Source of the DNA: Rickettsiales bacterium
GTDB taxonomy: Bacteria; Pseudomonadota; Alphaproteobacteria; Rickettsiales; JALZUV01
Length of the DNA: 34,999 nucleotides
NCBI GenBank assembly: GCA_029252805.1
Contig: JAQXAR010000018.1
Span: forward strand, 1-34,999
Direction: 5' to 3'
The notes below the pieces were generated by a model. It had not been told where the DNA came from and did no database searches. It was given only the letters and a program-made list of their open reading frames with translations. Of the stretch, positions 13,015 through 22,050 are shown one piece after another. A program made the translations under genes and the position numbers. Position 1 is the stretch's first letter. The number at the start of each line of letters is the position of its first letter.

Positions 13015-16000
13015 TCAGCGTTTTTCGCGCATAAATGAACCGGGTTTCTTACGACTCGGCACATAATCTCCTTCTTTTTCGTTTTCCACTAACGATTCTT
13101 TCTCAACGGCCTTAACCGGCACTTCTATCTCTGCACCCGTTTGGGGAGGTTCTTCTGCTTGCACTGCCTCTTTTGTCGCTTCTTGGGAGGCTTCATCTTC
13201 CATGGTCTGCACATCGTCTTCGACCTCTTTCAAAGCATCTTCAGCAGTCTTAGCATCTTCCACTTCTTGCTTCGAAGAAGGGTTGAAAATATCAAAGAAT
13301 CCACGCAAAAATCCTGGGGTTAGCACCGATAACGGATTGACACTAATTTTGGGATCATCCGCCTTTCCCTTCATGCTGTAATTCACCGCCACCAAGCCTT
13401 CACCGCCGGTTAGCACTTTATAAACCTCACCAATAATAGGAATACCACCCAACACCGTATCGAGTAATTTTGCGGGGATAACCGCGCCCTCAATTTTCAA
13501 CGTATCAGGTTTAATATCGAGGGCGCCATCGGCGGTAATCCCAAGCGACGGCCCTACAGCACGTGCGTCTTTAATGATCAATTTTTGCGTGTCATATTGG
13601 AACGGCACCACCATTTTCTGGAAACTCAATCCGCCCCCAGACATCACATCAAGAATCCCGGTGAACGTGGCAACGGTCAACAACTTTGCTAAAACAGGGA
13701 CACCTTTTACATTAAAGTCATCTAACGCAAAACGGCCTGCCATTGGATTATTCGGCAGATCATCTTGATAAACCGCATTTAAGCTCAGAGAGCCGTTGCG
13801 CATATCATCGAACAAGCCAGTCACACGTAAAATGCGTCCAAGATTTGGAGTCGTCGCAGAGAAGTTCCGTTTACCGTCAACCTCCCCCACTTTAGCAGCA
13901 ACTGGCACATCACCACTACGCGTCTGGAGGGAGAAACTTTGACAGCGCTTATTTGAGCATTTCGCCGTCAGTTTGAGATCTTGTAATTCTCTATCTTCAG
14001 CAAATCTGACCTTATCAAGCGACACATCAATCACAGCATCTGGGATATTTGCTAATCGCTGCAACACCGATTCTCCTGAACTTTGTTTTTCAGATTGATC
14101 GCCCATGAAAGGCTCAAGGTCTAGCATCTCTGCGTTGATCGTTAGATTATGCTGAGTGCCCTTTCGGAAGTAATTCCCGTTAAGCTTAGTCTTCCCTAAC
14201 GTAAGATGGTTCATTTGACTCTTCAGCACATTACCCGTCTTTTTACTGACTTCTAAAGAGCCCGAAAACTTAATTTGAGAATCATCAATCGCCAGAGAGG
14301 ATAGGAATATACGCCCACTGGAAGCACTCCCGTTAGCTCTGATATTCCCTGCTTGCCCAGCCACCTTTCGGATCTTTAAATCTGGAATCGAATAGCCCAT
14401 ATCGCGCGTATCCGCATTGAGGAGAACTCTCGGACGTTCACCGGAATTCTGTACCCAGTCCGCTTCCAAATCAACTGCACCTGACAGGTAACGGTTTAGG
14501 TCATTCGAGGCGAGAGCAGCAACCGATACCGGCAAGTACCCCGAATAGTGATATTGCTCGCTATCCTTTGTGATGCTTAAATCGGTATCGAATTTCTGCT
14601 GATTGAACTTACCGCTCGCAGAAAACTCGACCCCTGCATTATTGGCTTTTATTTCTCCATTAAGCGCAGATAAGTCAGCGCCTTTGGCCAGCCCGGCATA
14701 AGCAACATTTTGCAAATCACCCTTTAGTTGGAAATCCACTTCATCTTCAACGGGCGAGACTTGATCAATCACTTTCATGGAAAGCACACCTTGCAACCGC
14801 CCCTTCATAGATGCTGGGTTTAAAGAGAATGACGCGGGTAGTTTATAAGGCGTGGATTTCATAAACTCTAATACGTCGCTAATTTTGGCGGTCAGCGGTA
14901 TATCAATCAAAATATTAACATTATTCACCATCAAATCAGGAATGCGCACGCGTGCAAATGGGTAGGCTCTGACCGGATGTAATTTAGTGCCACTCAGCAT
15001 GCGCACCGAATCAATCTCCGCTAATAAGGTTTGTCCGGCAAAAATCACACGGCCATTAGCTTTCTTTACTTCCGGGAAGCCGGCAACGAACTCTATAATT
15101 GAGTCTTCCACATGTAAAACGGCCTGCACTGCATCACTCGGCAAGATATCTTGCTTTAAATCCTTAGGAGTTAGATTGATATTAAACTCACCTTTTTTGA
15201 CCGTCGCCTGGCGGATACTGCTCGTAATCCAGCGATAGGCGTCTTTGCCTACGCCTTGAGGCCAGTTTTTCTTCAAAAAAGGTAAATCGAATTCACCCAA
15301 CGAACCTCGCGCTAAGAAGCTTGGCTGATCGAACGTTCCACTCACCTCACCTTTCACTTTCAGATTAGCCAGCGCCTTACTCTTTAAGTCGAAATTCAGC
15401 ACCTCAATCTGGTTAGGAAAAACAATACTTGATTCGATCCTTCCCGAAAGTGGCACACTCACTTTAGCCAAATCCGCAAGTGCCGCACTTGCTTTGGCAA
15501 ACTGTGATAACGTGATTTGATGCACATTCACATCTGCTTTGAGTTGCTTGCCTTCATGCGCGTAATGGAAGTTAGATTGCAACAAGGCAGGCTGCTGACG
15601 ATCATTCTTATAAGAAGCTGAAATACTACCGCTCACCTCTTCTGACAATAAAACGGAATCAATATGGGCGGAAAAGTTCGGTAGCTTAAGCTCAAATCCG
15701 GTCAGTTCGCTTTTATATTCCATCGAGGCGCGGGATATATTGACCCGTCCGATACCGAGCTCGAACAGGTGCTCTAGACTAAATGCATCTTCAGTTTTCA
15801 CTGTTTCAGATGTTTTATCTGCGGCAAAGAAGAGTGAGTCTAAACGCGTTGGAGCGGCCTGCTCACGTGTATCAAGATAAAACACACCCTGCTTATCCTG
15901 TAATATTGCAAAGTCAGCTCCTAATATCTCGACACTATTGGGAACGAATTTACCCTTCAACATTCCCCAAAAGCTCGGAGAGAGTTTTAACTCAGGAATA

Positions 16001-16284
16001 TTAAGCAACACCTCTCCGGCTGGGTTCTTCAATTTCAAAGATTCGATCGATAATAAAAGCGGCGCTTTAAAGCCTTCATTCTTCAAAACGACTTTGCCGA
16101 GTTGTAAATCGTATCCTAACTTGGCGAAATCGACATCAAATTCCTGCATAAGGGCAGGAACATGCGCCGTCATATCGCGGGGAGTCCAGCTGAGCCAAGC
16201 GTAGAGACCTAAGCTAATACCCAGCACTAATGCTAAAATCACCGCAAAAGTAGTGTCTAACCAATTGAAGGTTTTTTTAAGCAT
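13015..16284 (-). CDS. AsmA-like giant envelope protein (DUF3971/AsmA_2, YhdP-type)
   Basis: I start this 1089-residue protein at ATG 16284, where a -10 lies just upstream and the N-terminal helix begins at once (LDTTFAVILALVLGISLGLY, about 7-27), a single membrane anchor. The rest is a long beta-rich periplasmic body of the DUF3971/AsmA kind, with repeats such as GEVSGTFDQPSFLARG, a cysteine pair in KCSNKRCQSF, and the conserved C-terminal AsmA_2 region (LLTVATFTGILDVMSGGGLS and the GIPIIGEVYKVLTGGEG segment). It ends in an acidic, glutamate-rich tail and a short basic end. AsmA-like proteins such as YhdP and TamB are implicated in lipid transport between membranes. It is divergent from glnE. 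Confidence 0.85.
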   Translation of the reverse strand: MLKKTFNWLDTTFAVILALVLGISLGLYAWLSWTPRDMTAHVPALMQEFDVDFAKLGYDLQLGKVVLKNEGFKAPLLLSIESLKLKNPAGEVLLNIPELKLSPSFWGMLKGKFVPNSVEILGADFAILQDKQGVFYLDTREQAAPTRLDSLFFAADKTSETVKTEDAFSLEHLFELGIGRVNISRASMEYKSELTGFELKLPNFSAHIDSVLLSEEVSGSISASYKNDRQQPALLQSNFHYAHEGKQLKADVNVHQITLSQFAKASAALADLAKVSVPLSGRIESSIVFPNQIEVLNFDLKSKALANLKVKGEVSGTFDQPSFLARGSLGEFDLPFLKKNWPQGVGKDAYRWITSSIRQATVKKGEFNINLTPKDLKQDILPSDAVQAVLHVEDSIIEFVAGFPEVKKANGRVIFAGQTLLAEIDSVRMLSGTKLHPVRAYPFARVRIPDLMVNNVNILIDIPLTAKISDVLEFMKSTPYKLPASFSLNPASMKGRLQGVLSMKVIDQVSPVEDEVDFQLKGDLQNVAYAGLAKGADLSALNGEIKANNAGVEFSASGKFNQQKFDTDLSITKDSEQYHYSGYLPVSVAALASNDLNRYLSGAVDLEADWVQNSGERPRVLLNADTRDMGYSIPDLKIRKVAGQAGNIRANGSASSGRIFLSSLAIDDSQIKFSGSLEVSKKTGNVLKSQMNHLTLGKTKLNGNYFRKGTQHNLTINAEMLDLEPFMGDQSEKQSSGESVLQRLANIPDAVIDVSLDKVRFAEDRELQDLKLTAKCSNKRCQSFSLQTRSGDVPVAAKVGEVDGKRNFSATTPNLGRILRVTGLFDDMRNGSLSLNAVYQDDLPNNPMAGRFALDDFNVKGVPVLAKLLTVATFTGILDVMSGGGLSFQKMVVPFQYDTQKLIIKDARAVGPSLGITADGALDIKPDTLKIEGAVIPAKLLDTVLGGIPIIGEVYKVLTGGEGLVAVNYSMKGKADDPKISVNPLSVLTPGFLRGFFDIFNPSSKQEVEDAKTAEDALKEVEDDVQTMEDEASQEATKEAVQAEEPPQTGAEIEVPVKAVEKESLVENEKEGDYVPSRKKPGSFMREKR

Positions 16285-16332
16285 GAGATTCGTTATACTG
16301 CCTGTAGTTTCCACAAAGACCGCTATACTGTC
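16285..16332. promoter_or_regulatory. Compact divergent promoter, AsmA-like gene and glnE
   Basis: Only 48 bases separate the two start codons. On the minus strand TATAAC (16297-16292) sits seven bases before the AsmA-like ATG, predicting a leaderless transcript. On the plus strand TATACT occurs at 16294-16299 and 16324-16329; the first would give glnE a leader of about 27 bases. The -35 elements are weak and no Shine-Dalgarno is visible for either gene. Confidence 0.4.
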
Positions 16333-19125
16333 ATGGTGCATCCCGATTCCGCAAGCATAAACACGGATTTTCTTCCGAAACCTTATCAGCTAACCCCTGT
16401 GCCAGAGGTCTTTTCGTCATTTTCGGGTACTCCCTTCATGCAATTACTTGAGACGATCTACGGAACCTCGCCTCACTTAAGTAAATTGCTCGATAAGCAC
16501 CCTGATATCGCCCGCGCATTTTACACGTTAGGAGCGGATACGGCATTTACACAGCTAGATACCGACTTCTCTGATAAATCTGAGGCCGGGTGCATGCGTG
16601 ATATGCGCATCTATAAACAACATGCGGGCCTACTGATTGCCATGGCCGATATTGCCGGAATTTGGACATTAGACCAAGTAACCGAAGCTTTAAGCAAGTT
16701 GGCAAAAATTACACTCCAAGCCTCGCTTGACTACCTAATTAAGCATTATCAAAAGCAATATGGCTTACAGATACGCGATGCGGAGGATGGCTGCGGTATC
16801 ATCATACTGGCCATGGGAAAACTGGGAGCGCAGGAGCTTAACTATTCTAGCGATGTGGATCTGATTCTGCTTTACGAAGCGGATAAGCTTTCCCTCAAGA
16901 CTGAAAAACCGACGGCAACCCTCCTCAATCGCATAGCACAGGACATGATCCGCTTGATGCAAGAGCGCACCGCCGACGGCTATGTTTTCCGCATGGACCT
17001 TCGGTTACGCCCCGACCCAGCCAGCACCCCCCTCATGCTCAATACTGAAACCGCGTTCCGTTATTATGAAAGTGTCGGGCAGAATTGGGAACGTGCGGCT
17101 TTTATCAAAGCACACCCCGTTGCCGGAGACATCGCCGCAGGTGAGCGCTTCCTCAACGAACTAAAGCCGTTCATCTGGCGTAAAAGTCTAGACTTCGCCG
17201 CCATTGCCGACATCCAATCCATCAAACGCCAAATGGATAGAGCCTTTGATAATCTTGAAATTGAGATTGCAGGGTATGATGTCAAAAAAGGCCTCGGCGG
17301 TATTCGTGAGATTGAGTTTCTCGCACAAATCCACCAACTCATCTGGGGTGGAAGAAGACAGCAGTTACGCTCTCGCCGCACCTTAGAAACATATCAAGCC
17401 TTACAAGTTGCCCAACTCGTAACCGCCGAGGAAGTGGCCACCCTATCCGCCCATTACGAAACCTTGCGGATGATCGAACATCGTTTACAAATGCTGCATG
17501 ATGCCCAGACCCATCAAATCCCCTTACAGGAAGATGAGCGCACAAGAGTGGCACTGTTCTGCGGGTATTCGTCGCTGGATGAATTTGAAGCTGCTCTAAC
17601 GAATATCGCAATTGAGACTCACACGATTTACCATCAATGCTTTAACGAAGATGAATCTTTAGCCGGTGATGGCAAACTCTCTTTCATCGGCGTGAGTCAT
17701 GATAGCGAAACCCTCAAAACCTTACGCAAAATGGGCTTCAAAGACCCCGCAACAATTTGCGATACGATACAATCGTGGCATCGCGGCTCCATTGCGGCCA
17801 TGCGCTCCAGTCGATCGCGTGAATTGCTGACAGAGCTGACACCAACACTGCTGTCACATATTTCCGAACAGGTCGATGCCGATGCGACGTTCAAACGTTT
17901 TGCCAAATTCTTTTCTAAACTTCCGGGGGGCGTGACCCTACTCTCTTTACTATATAACAATGCGCAACTACTGGCCGTCTTTATGAATATTATCGGCAAC
18001 GCGCCCCAGCTTGCAGATTATTTAAGCAAGCACCCGGACTGGCTCGACGCGCTACTCACGCTAGGGCGAAATAAAGCGCTCGCACAAGCCTCCCTGAATC
18101 CTACAAAACATTACCGCCTGATGAGTCATCAACCTGAAGAGGCAGCAAGTTGGTTATGTCGCTACCGTGCGGAACATGAATTCGTGATGGGATGTCAAGT
18201 ACTTGCTGGAAACCTCGATCCACTCAAAGCCATGCCGGTGCTGACGCATATTGCAGATACTGCAGTGACCGAGTTAAGCCAAAATGTGATTCACATCTTC
18301 GAAGAGCAGTATGGCAAAATCGCAGATAGCAGCTTTCATATTGTCGCACTTGGCCGCTTAGGCACTGAGACTCTCACCTTCGGTTCTGACCTCGACCTCC
18401 TCTTCCTATATGATGCCCCTGATGAGCTTGCCGAATCGGATGGAGAGCGTAGCTTAGGGGTATCCGCCTATTATAACCGGCTGGCGCAACGCATCACCGG
18501 TCAACTTAATGCCATGACACCTGAGGGGCGCCTCTATGAAGTTGATGGTCGATTGCGTCCTGCTGGCTCGGATGGCCCACTCGCTGTAAGCCTTAAGGCA
18601 CTGCAACAATATTACGCAAAGGATGCGTGGATCTTTGAGCGCATGGCCTTGTTAAAACAGCGCCTTATCATCTCGCACCCAGATCAGGGCGATAAGGTGC
18701 AAAAGGCGCTTACGGAGATTTTGCAACAGCCTCTCGATGCAACTCAAGTGCGACAAGATGCGCTCAACATGCGCAAACGATTATGGGCAGAATTCGGCAC
18801 GGACAACCCCTGGAGCATGAAGCAAGCCAAAGGCGGACTGATGGATATCACCTTCATCCATCAAGTTTGTGCGCTACAAAATAAGCTACTTTCGAAAGCA
18901 GAATGGCAGACGCTCGAAGCATCACTCAATTTCCAACAACATGCGCAATCTATTCTACGTTTATGTCATGATCAATTTGAAGAATCTAAATTCTCCTCTG
19001 GCTTAAAACAAATCTTAGCGCGCAGCCTTGGCCTAAAAACCTTCGATCATGTACGACAAGACTTGCGCAAACATCAACAAGCCAGTTATACCATCTTTAG
19101 TAAAATCATAGGAGACTACACATGA
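16333..19125 (+). CDS. glnE: Bifunctional glutamine synthetase adenylyltransferase/adenylyl-removing enzyme
   Basis: At 930 residues this is a full-length GlnE. It has two nucleotidyltransferase domains, each with its aspartate pair: SSDVDLILLY (Asp174, Asp176) in the N-terminal adenylyl-removing half, and FGSDLDLLFLYD (Asp686, Asp688) in the C-terminal adenylylating half. GKLGAQELNYSS and GRLGTETLTFGS precede them, and a helical regulatory linker lies between. Conserved VRLRPDPAS-type (LRLRPDP) and GRLRPAGSDGPLAVS motifs follow each. The enzyme turns glutamine synthetase off and on according to PII and glutamine. It opens a tight rightward operon: bcp overlaps its stop by four bases. No other nitrogen-control gene lies nearby. 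Confidence 0.95.
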   Translation: MVHPDSASINTDFLPKPYQLTPVPEVFSSFSGTPFMQLLETIYGTSPHLSKLLDKHPDIARAFYTLGADTAFTQLDTDFSDKSEAGCMRDMRIYKQHAGLLIAMADIAGIWTLDQVTEALSKLAKITLQASLDYLIKHYQKQYGLQIRDAEDGCGIIILAMGKLGAQELNYSSDVDLILLYEADKLSLKTEKPTATLLNRIAQDMIRLMQERTADGYVFRMDLRLRPDPASTPLMLNTETAFRYYESVGQNWERAAFIKAHPVAGDIAAGERFLNELKPFIWRKSLDFAAIADIQSIKRQMDRAFDNLEIEIAGYDVKKGLGGIREIEFLAQIHQLIWGGRRQQLRSRRTLETYQALQVAQLVTAEEVATLSAHYETLRMIEHRLQMLHDAQTHQIPLQEDERTRVALFCGYSSLDEFEAALTNIAIETHTIYHQCFNEDESLAGDGKLSFIGVSHDSETLKTLRKMGFKDPATICDTIQSWHRGSIAAMRSSRSRELLTELTPTLLSHISEQVDADATFKRFAKFFSKLPGGVTLLSLLYNNAQLLAVFMNIIGNAPQLADYLSKHPDWLDALLTLGRNKALAQASLNPTKHYRLMSHQPEEAASWLCRYRAEHEFVMGCQVLAGNLDPLKAMPVLTHIADTAVTELSQNVIHIFEEQYGKIADSSFHIVALGRLGTETLTFGSDLDLLFLYDAPDELAESDGERSLGVSAYYNRLAQRITGQLNAMTPEGRLYEVDGRLRPAGSDGPLAVSLKALQQYYAKDAWIFERMALLKQRLIISHPDQGDKVQKALTEILQQPLDATQVRQDALNMRKRLWAEFGTDNPWSMKQAKGGLMDITFIHQVCALQNKLLSKAEWQTLEASLNFQQHAQSILRLCHDQFEESKFSSGLKQILARSLGLKTFDHVRQDLRKHQQASYTIFSKIIGDYT

Positions 19126-19616
19126 GCTCAGCTGCACAAGAAATTGCCGATAACCAACCTCAAATTGGCGATAGCGCTCCTGCTATCAATCTGCCAAACG
19201 ATCAAGGCAAAACCATCTCGCTTAGCGATTTAAAGGGTAAGAATGTGGTCGTGTATTTCTATCCTAAAGATGACACGCCCGGCTGCACCACTGAGGGCAA
19301 AGACTTCCGCGACCTCTATGCTAAATTCCAAGATGCCAATACGGAAATTTTCGGTATATCCAAATGCCCTGTCGCCAAGCATGATAAATTTAAATGCAAA
19401 TATGAGTTCCCCTTTGCACTGCTTTCCGATGAAGAAGGTGATGTGTGCGAACGCTATGGGGTATGGGTTGAGAAGAACATGTATGGCAAAAAATACATGG
19501 GCATTCAGCGCACGACTTTCTTGATTAACGCAGAAGGTAAAATCGCCGCAACATGGCCTAAAGTCAAAGTGGCCAATCACGTCCAGGAAGTGCTCGAGGC
19601 AGCCTCAGCGCTTTAA
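19122..19616 (+). CDS. bcp: Bcp/PrxQ-type peroxiredoxin
   Basis: The 164-residue protein is a thioredoxin-fold thiol peroxidase that reduces hydroperoxides. The peroxidatic cysteine is Cys55 in DDTPGCTTEGKDF. The resolving cysteine five residues later in E. coli Bcp is replaced by Lys60. Three other cysteines occur: Cys82 and Cys92 in GISKCPVAKHDKFKCKYEF and Cys109 in GDVCERYGVW. The first two are unusual and may supply resolution. The C-terminal MGIQRTTFLIN is typical. The ATG overlaps the glnE stop (ATGA), and the glnE-bcp order recurs in alphaproteobacteria as far as I know. Confidence 0.93.
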   Translation: MSSAAQEIADNQPQIGDSAPAINLPNDQGKTISLSDLKGKNVVVYFYPKDDTPGCTTEGKDFRDLYAKFQDANTEIFGISKCPVAKHDKFKCKYEFPFALLSDEEGDVCERYGVWVEKNMYGKKYMGIQRTTFLINAEGKIAATWPKVKVANHVQEVLEAASAL

Positions 19617-19623
19617 CAAACCC

Positions 19624-20877
19624 ATGAAAGTCCTCATTCTCGGATCGGGTGTTATCGGCGTCACCACAGCTTACGTCTTGGCCACGCGTGGTTACGATGT
19701 GGAGGTGATTGATCGCGCGCCTTCCGCCGCCGCCGAGACGAGCTTCGCCAATGGCGGTCAGCTCAGCTATAGCCATGCTGAACCTTGGGCGAGCCCCAGC
19801 ACCTTGCCAAAGGTCTTTAAGTGGATGTTTGATGATACGGCGCCTTTGGTTTTACGCCCACGCCTCGATTATCAAATGTTGCGCTGGGGGATGAAATTCC
19901 TCGCCAATTGCACTCAAAATGGGTTGGAAAGGAATACCGTCACTTTGCTACGCCTTGGCCTTTATAGCCGTAAAATGATGCAAGATCTCGCGACCATGAC
20001 AGATATTGATTTCCACTACCAGCGTGATGGAATTTTGCATATATTCTCGCAAGAATCGAATTTTGAAGCGGCTCAAAAACAAGTCGAATTTCAAAATAAA
20101 TTTGGCTGTCAGGAGAGAACAAAAACCATCGCAGAATGCCTCCAAATGGAACCTGCACTCGAACATAGCAACTGCAAACTTGTTGGCGGCATTCACGCCC
20201 ACCTTGATGAAGCGGGTAGCGGTCATCTTTTCACCACTGGGCTCGCTAAAATTTGCGAGAAGGAGTATGGCGTAAAGTTCCATTATGACACGACCATTAC
20301 CGGAATTCGCAAAGAAAGCGATAAAATCGTCGCCGTTGAGACAGACAAAGGCGAGTTTACCGCCGATAAATATGTCATGTCACTCGGCTCCTATAGCGCT
20401 ATTTATTTGCGCATGCTTGGGATGGATGTGCCCATCTACCCGATGAAAGGCTACAGCCTCACTCTCGATAGCAATACCCATTCTCCTTCCATTAGCGTGA
20501 CCGACCAAAAAGCGAAAATTGTATTTAGTAGACTCGGCGATCAAATTCGGATCGCCGGTACGGCTGAATTTGCCGGTTACAATACCACGATCAAAAAGCG
20601 TCGTATCACACAAATTAAGAACGCCGCGAAAGGGCTTTTCCCTAAAATGATGGAAAGTGATCCCCACTATTCTGAATGGGCTTGCCTGCGCGCGTCCACC
20701 CCCGATGGCCCGCCGATTATTGGCAGCTCCCCTATCAGTAATCTATTCCTCAATACCGGGCATGGCACACTGGGTTGGACCCAAAGCGCAGGGAGCGCCT
20801 TCCTTCTGGCCGATACATTAGAGGGTAAAGAAACCGAAATCAGCCTTGATGGCATGGAAGTGAGACGTTACCTATAA
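19624..20877 (+). CDS. dadA: D-amino-acid dehydrogenase (DadA-like FAD oxidoreductase)
   Basis: The 417-residue protein belongs to the DAO/DadA flavoenzymes, membrane-associated dehydrogenases that oxidise D-amino acids to keto acids and ammonia. The FAD-binding Rossmann motif is at the N-terminus (VLILGSGVIGVTTAYVLATR, then VEVIDR), followed by FANGGQLSYSHAEPWASP, highly characteristic of DadA. PMKGYSLTL and the C-terminal NTGHGTLGWTQSAGSA close the FAD site. It begins seven bases after bcp and abuts the hydrolase gene, whose ATG overlaps its TAA by one base, so it is part of the glnE operon. No alanine racemase gene accompanies it. Confidence 0.9.
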   Translation: MKVLILGSGVIGVTTAYVLATRGYDVEVIDRAPSAAAETSFANGGQLSYSHAEPWASPSTLPKVFKWMFDDTAPLVLRPRLDYQMLRWGMKFLANCTQNGLERNTVTLLRLGLYSRKMMQDLATMTDIDFHYQRDGILHIFSQESNFEAAQKQVEFQNKFGCQERTKTIAECLQMEPALEHSNCKLVGGIHAHLDEAGSGHLFTTGLAKICEKEYGVKFHYDTTITGIRKESDKIVAVETDKGEFTADKYVMSLGSYSAIYLRMLGMDVPIYPMKGYSLTLDSNTHSPSISVTDQKAKIVFSRLGDQIRIAGTAEFAGYNTTIKKRRITQIKNAAKGLFPKMMESDPHYSEWACLRASTPDGPPIIGSSPISNLFLNTGHGTLGWTQSAGSAFLLADTLEGKETEISLDGMEVRRYL

Positions 20878-21731
20878 TGATAGAACCTAAGATCCAAACC
20901 ATCACCCGAAATGACCGAGATATCTCGTGCGCCGTATGGAACGAGAATAACGATAAAACGCCCGTTTTTTGTATTCACGGCCTAACCCGTAACGGGCGAG
21001 ATTTCGACTATCTCGCCTCCAGCTTAAATGATAGTCGTACAATCTATGCCCCAGATGTCGTCGGCCGCGGCCTAAGCGACTGGCTGCCTGCAGGTGAAAT
21101 CTACAACTACGATACCTATGTAGAAGATACCCTACACGTCCTTGATACACTCGGCTTAGAGCAAGTCGATTGGGTCGGTACTTCGATGGGCGGTCTTTTA
21201 GGCATGCGCATGGCGTGCGAATACCCTTCACGCATTCGTAAATTCGTGATTAATGACATTGCCCCGGTGATAAGCGTCGAAGCCATGCAGCGCCTTGATG
21301 ATTATGTCGGCCAGCATATGGATCATGCCTCCCTCGCTGAGGCTGAGAATTATATTCGTATTTGCTACGGTGCCTTTGGCTTAAATAAAAGCTGGCAATG
21401 GAATCACATGCTCAAACATAGCGTCAAACCCACCGAAGATGGGCGTGTGCGAATGCTTTACGATCCAGCCATCATCAATGGCATTCGCGACGAAAAAGGC
21501 GAAATGACGCTCACGGATGATATCAATCTCTGGCCACTTTGGGAGAATATACCCCAGCCTATCTTACTGCTGCGCGGCGAGCATTCCGATTTCCTAAGCG
21601 CCGCCATGGCAAAAGAAATGTGCGAACGTCACCCCAATGCCACATGGATAGAATTCAAGGATTGCGGCCATGCTCCCGCGCTCATGGTTGACGGACAAGT
21701 AAATGCCGTGCGCGAGTGGCTTGATAGCTAA
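20877..21731 (+). CDS. Alpha/beta-fold hydrolase
   Basis: The 284-residue protein is a cytosolic alpha/beta hydrolase. HGLTRNG (34-40) forms the oxyanion region, the nucleophile is Ser103 in GTSMGG, the acid is probably Asp in HSDFLS (about 250), and the catalytic His lies in CGHAPALM near 266. A helical cap region lies between. The specific substrate cannot be read; esterase or lactonase are possible. The gene overlaps the dadA stop by one base and ends the operon. The following gene has its own promoter. Confidence 0.85.
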   Translation: MIEPKIQTITRNDRDISCAVWNENNDKTPVFCIHGLTRNGRDFDYLASSLNDSRTIYAPDVVGRGLSDWLPAGEIYNYDTYVEDTLHVLDTLGLEQVDWVGTSMGGLLGMRMACEYPSRIRKFVINDIAPVISVEAMQRLDDYVGQHMDHASLAEAENYIRICYGAFGLNKSWQWNHMLKHSVKPTEDGRVRMLYDPAIINGIRDEKGEMTLTDDINLWPLWENIPQPILLLRGEHSDFLSAAMAKEMCERHPNATWIEFKDCGHAPALMVDGQVNAVREWLDS

Positions 21732-21750
21732 AAATAAATGCTCACAACCA

Positions 21751-21779
21751 TTGTTAAGCAAACACAATTGCCCTATATT
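21751..21779 (+). promoter_or_regulatory. Promoter of the small gene and gcdH, leaderless
   Basis: TTGTTA (21751-21756), a 17-base spacer and TATATT (21774-21779) form a good promoter. The ATG at 21786 lies exactly where transcription should begin, so the transcript would be leaderless. Confidence 0.55.
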
Positions 21780-21785
21780 TAGAGT

Positions 21786-22040
21786 ATGACGGATATCCGC
21801 AACATTCCTCTGTCGCCACTCGGCAGACCGATTGAGCAGGCACAACAACGCCCTCAAGGGAATACGTCACAGCAAAATCAGCAGCAAAACACCACTTCCG
21901 CGCGAGTCAATCCCAGGCAAGCTCCGATCAATGTGTTACCTTCTGACGAAGCTTTAGGCCGCCTAATTACTCGGGCGCAAGAAGCACAAAATCAAGGCCA
22001 AACGCTTGAGCGTGGGTCAATCCTCAACCTCATTATTTAA
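21786..22040 (+). CDS. Small Gln/Pro-rich hypothetical protein
   Basis: The 84-residue protein is not recognised. The first half is low-complexity and probably disordered ([20 protein letters not shown]), and the second half has a helix ([17 protein letters not shown]) and ends in a hydrophobic strand, RGSILNLII. That build suggests a short partner-binding protein. It fills a gap between two genes, has a good promoter, and ends ten bases before gcdH, so it is probably co-transcribed with gcdH. It may be a real lineage-specific gene. Confidence 0.55.
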   Translation: MTDIRNIPLSPLGRPIEQAQQRPQGNTSQQNQQQNTTSARVNPRQAPINVLPSDEALGRLITRAQEAQNQGQTLERGSILNLII

Positions 22041-22050
22041 AGATAGATAT

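Noticed and set aside
22006-22050. Longer N-terminus for gcdH
   Set aside because: The extension lies inside the preceding gene, and known glutaryl-CoA dehydrogenases begin near the [12 protein letters not shown] region.
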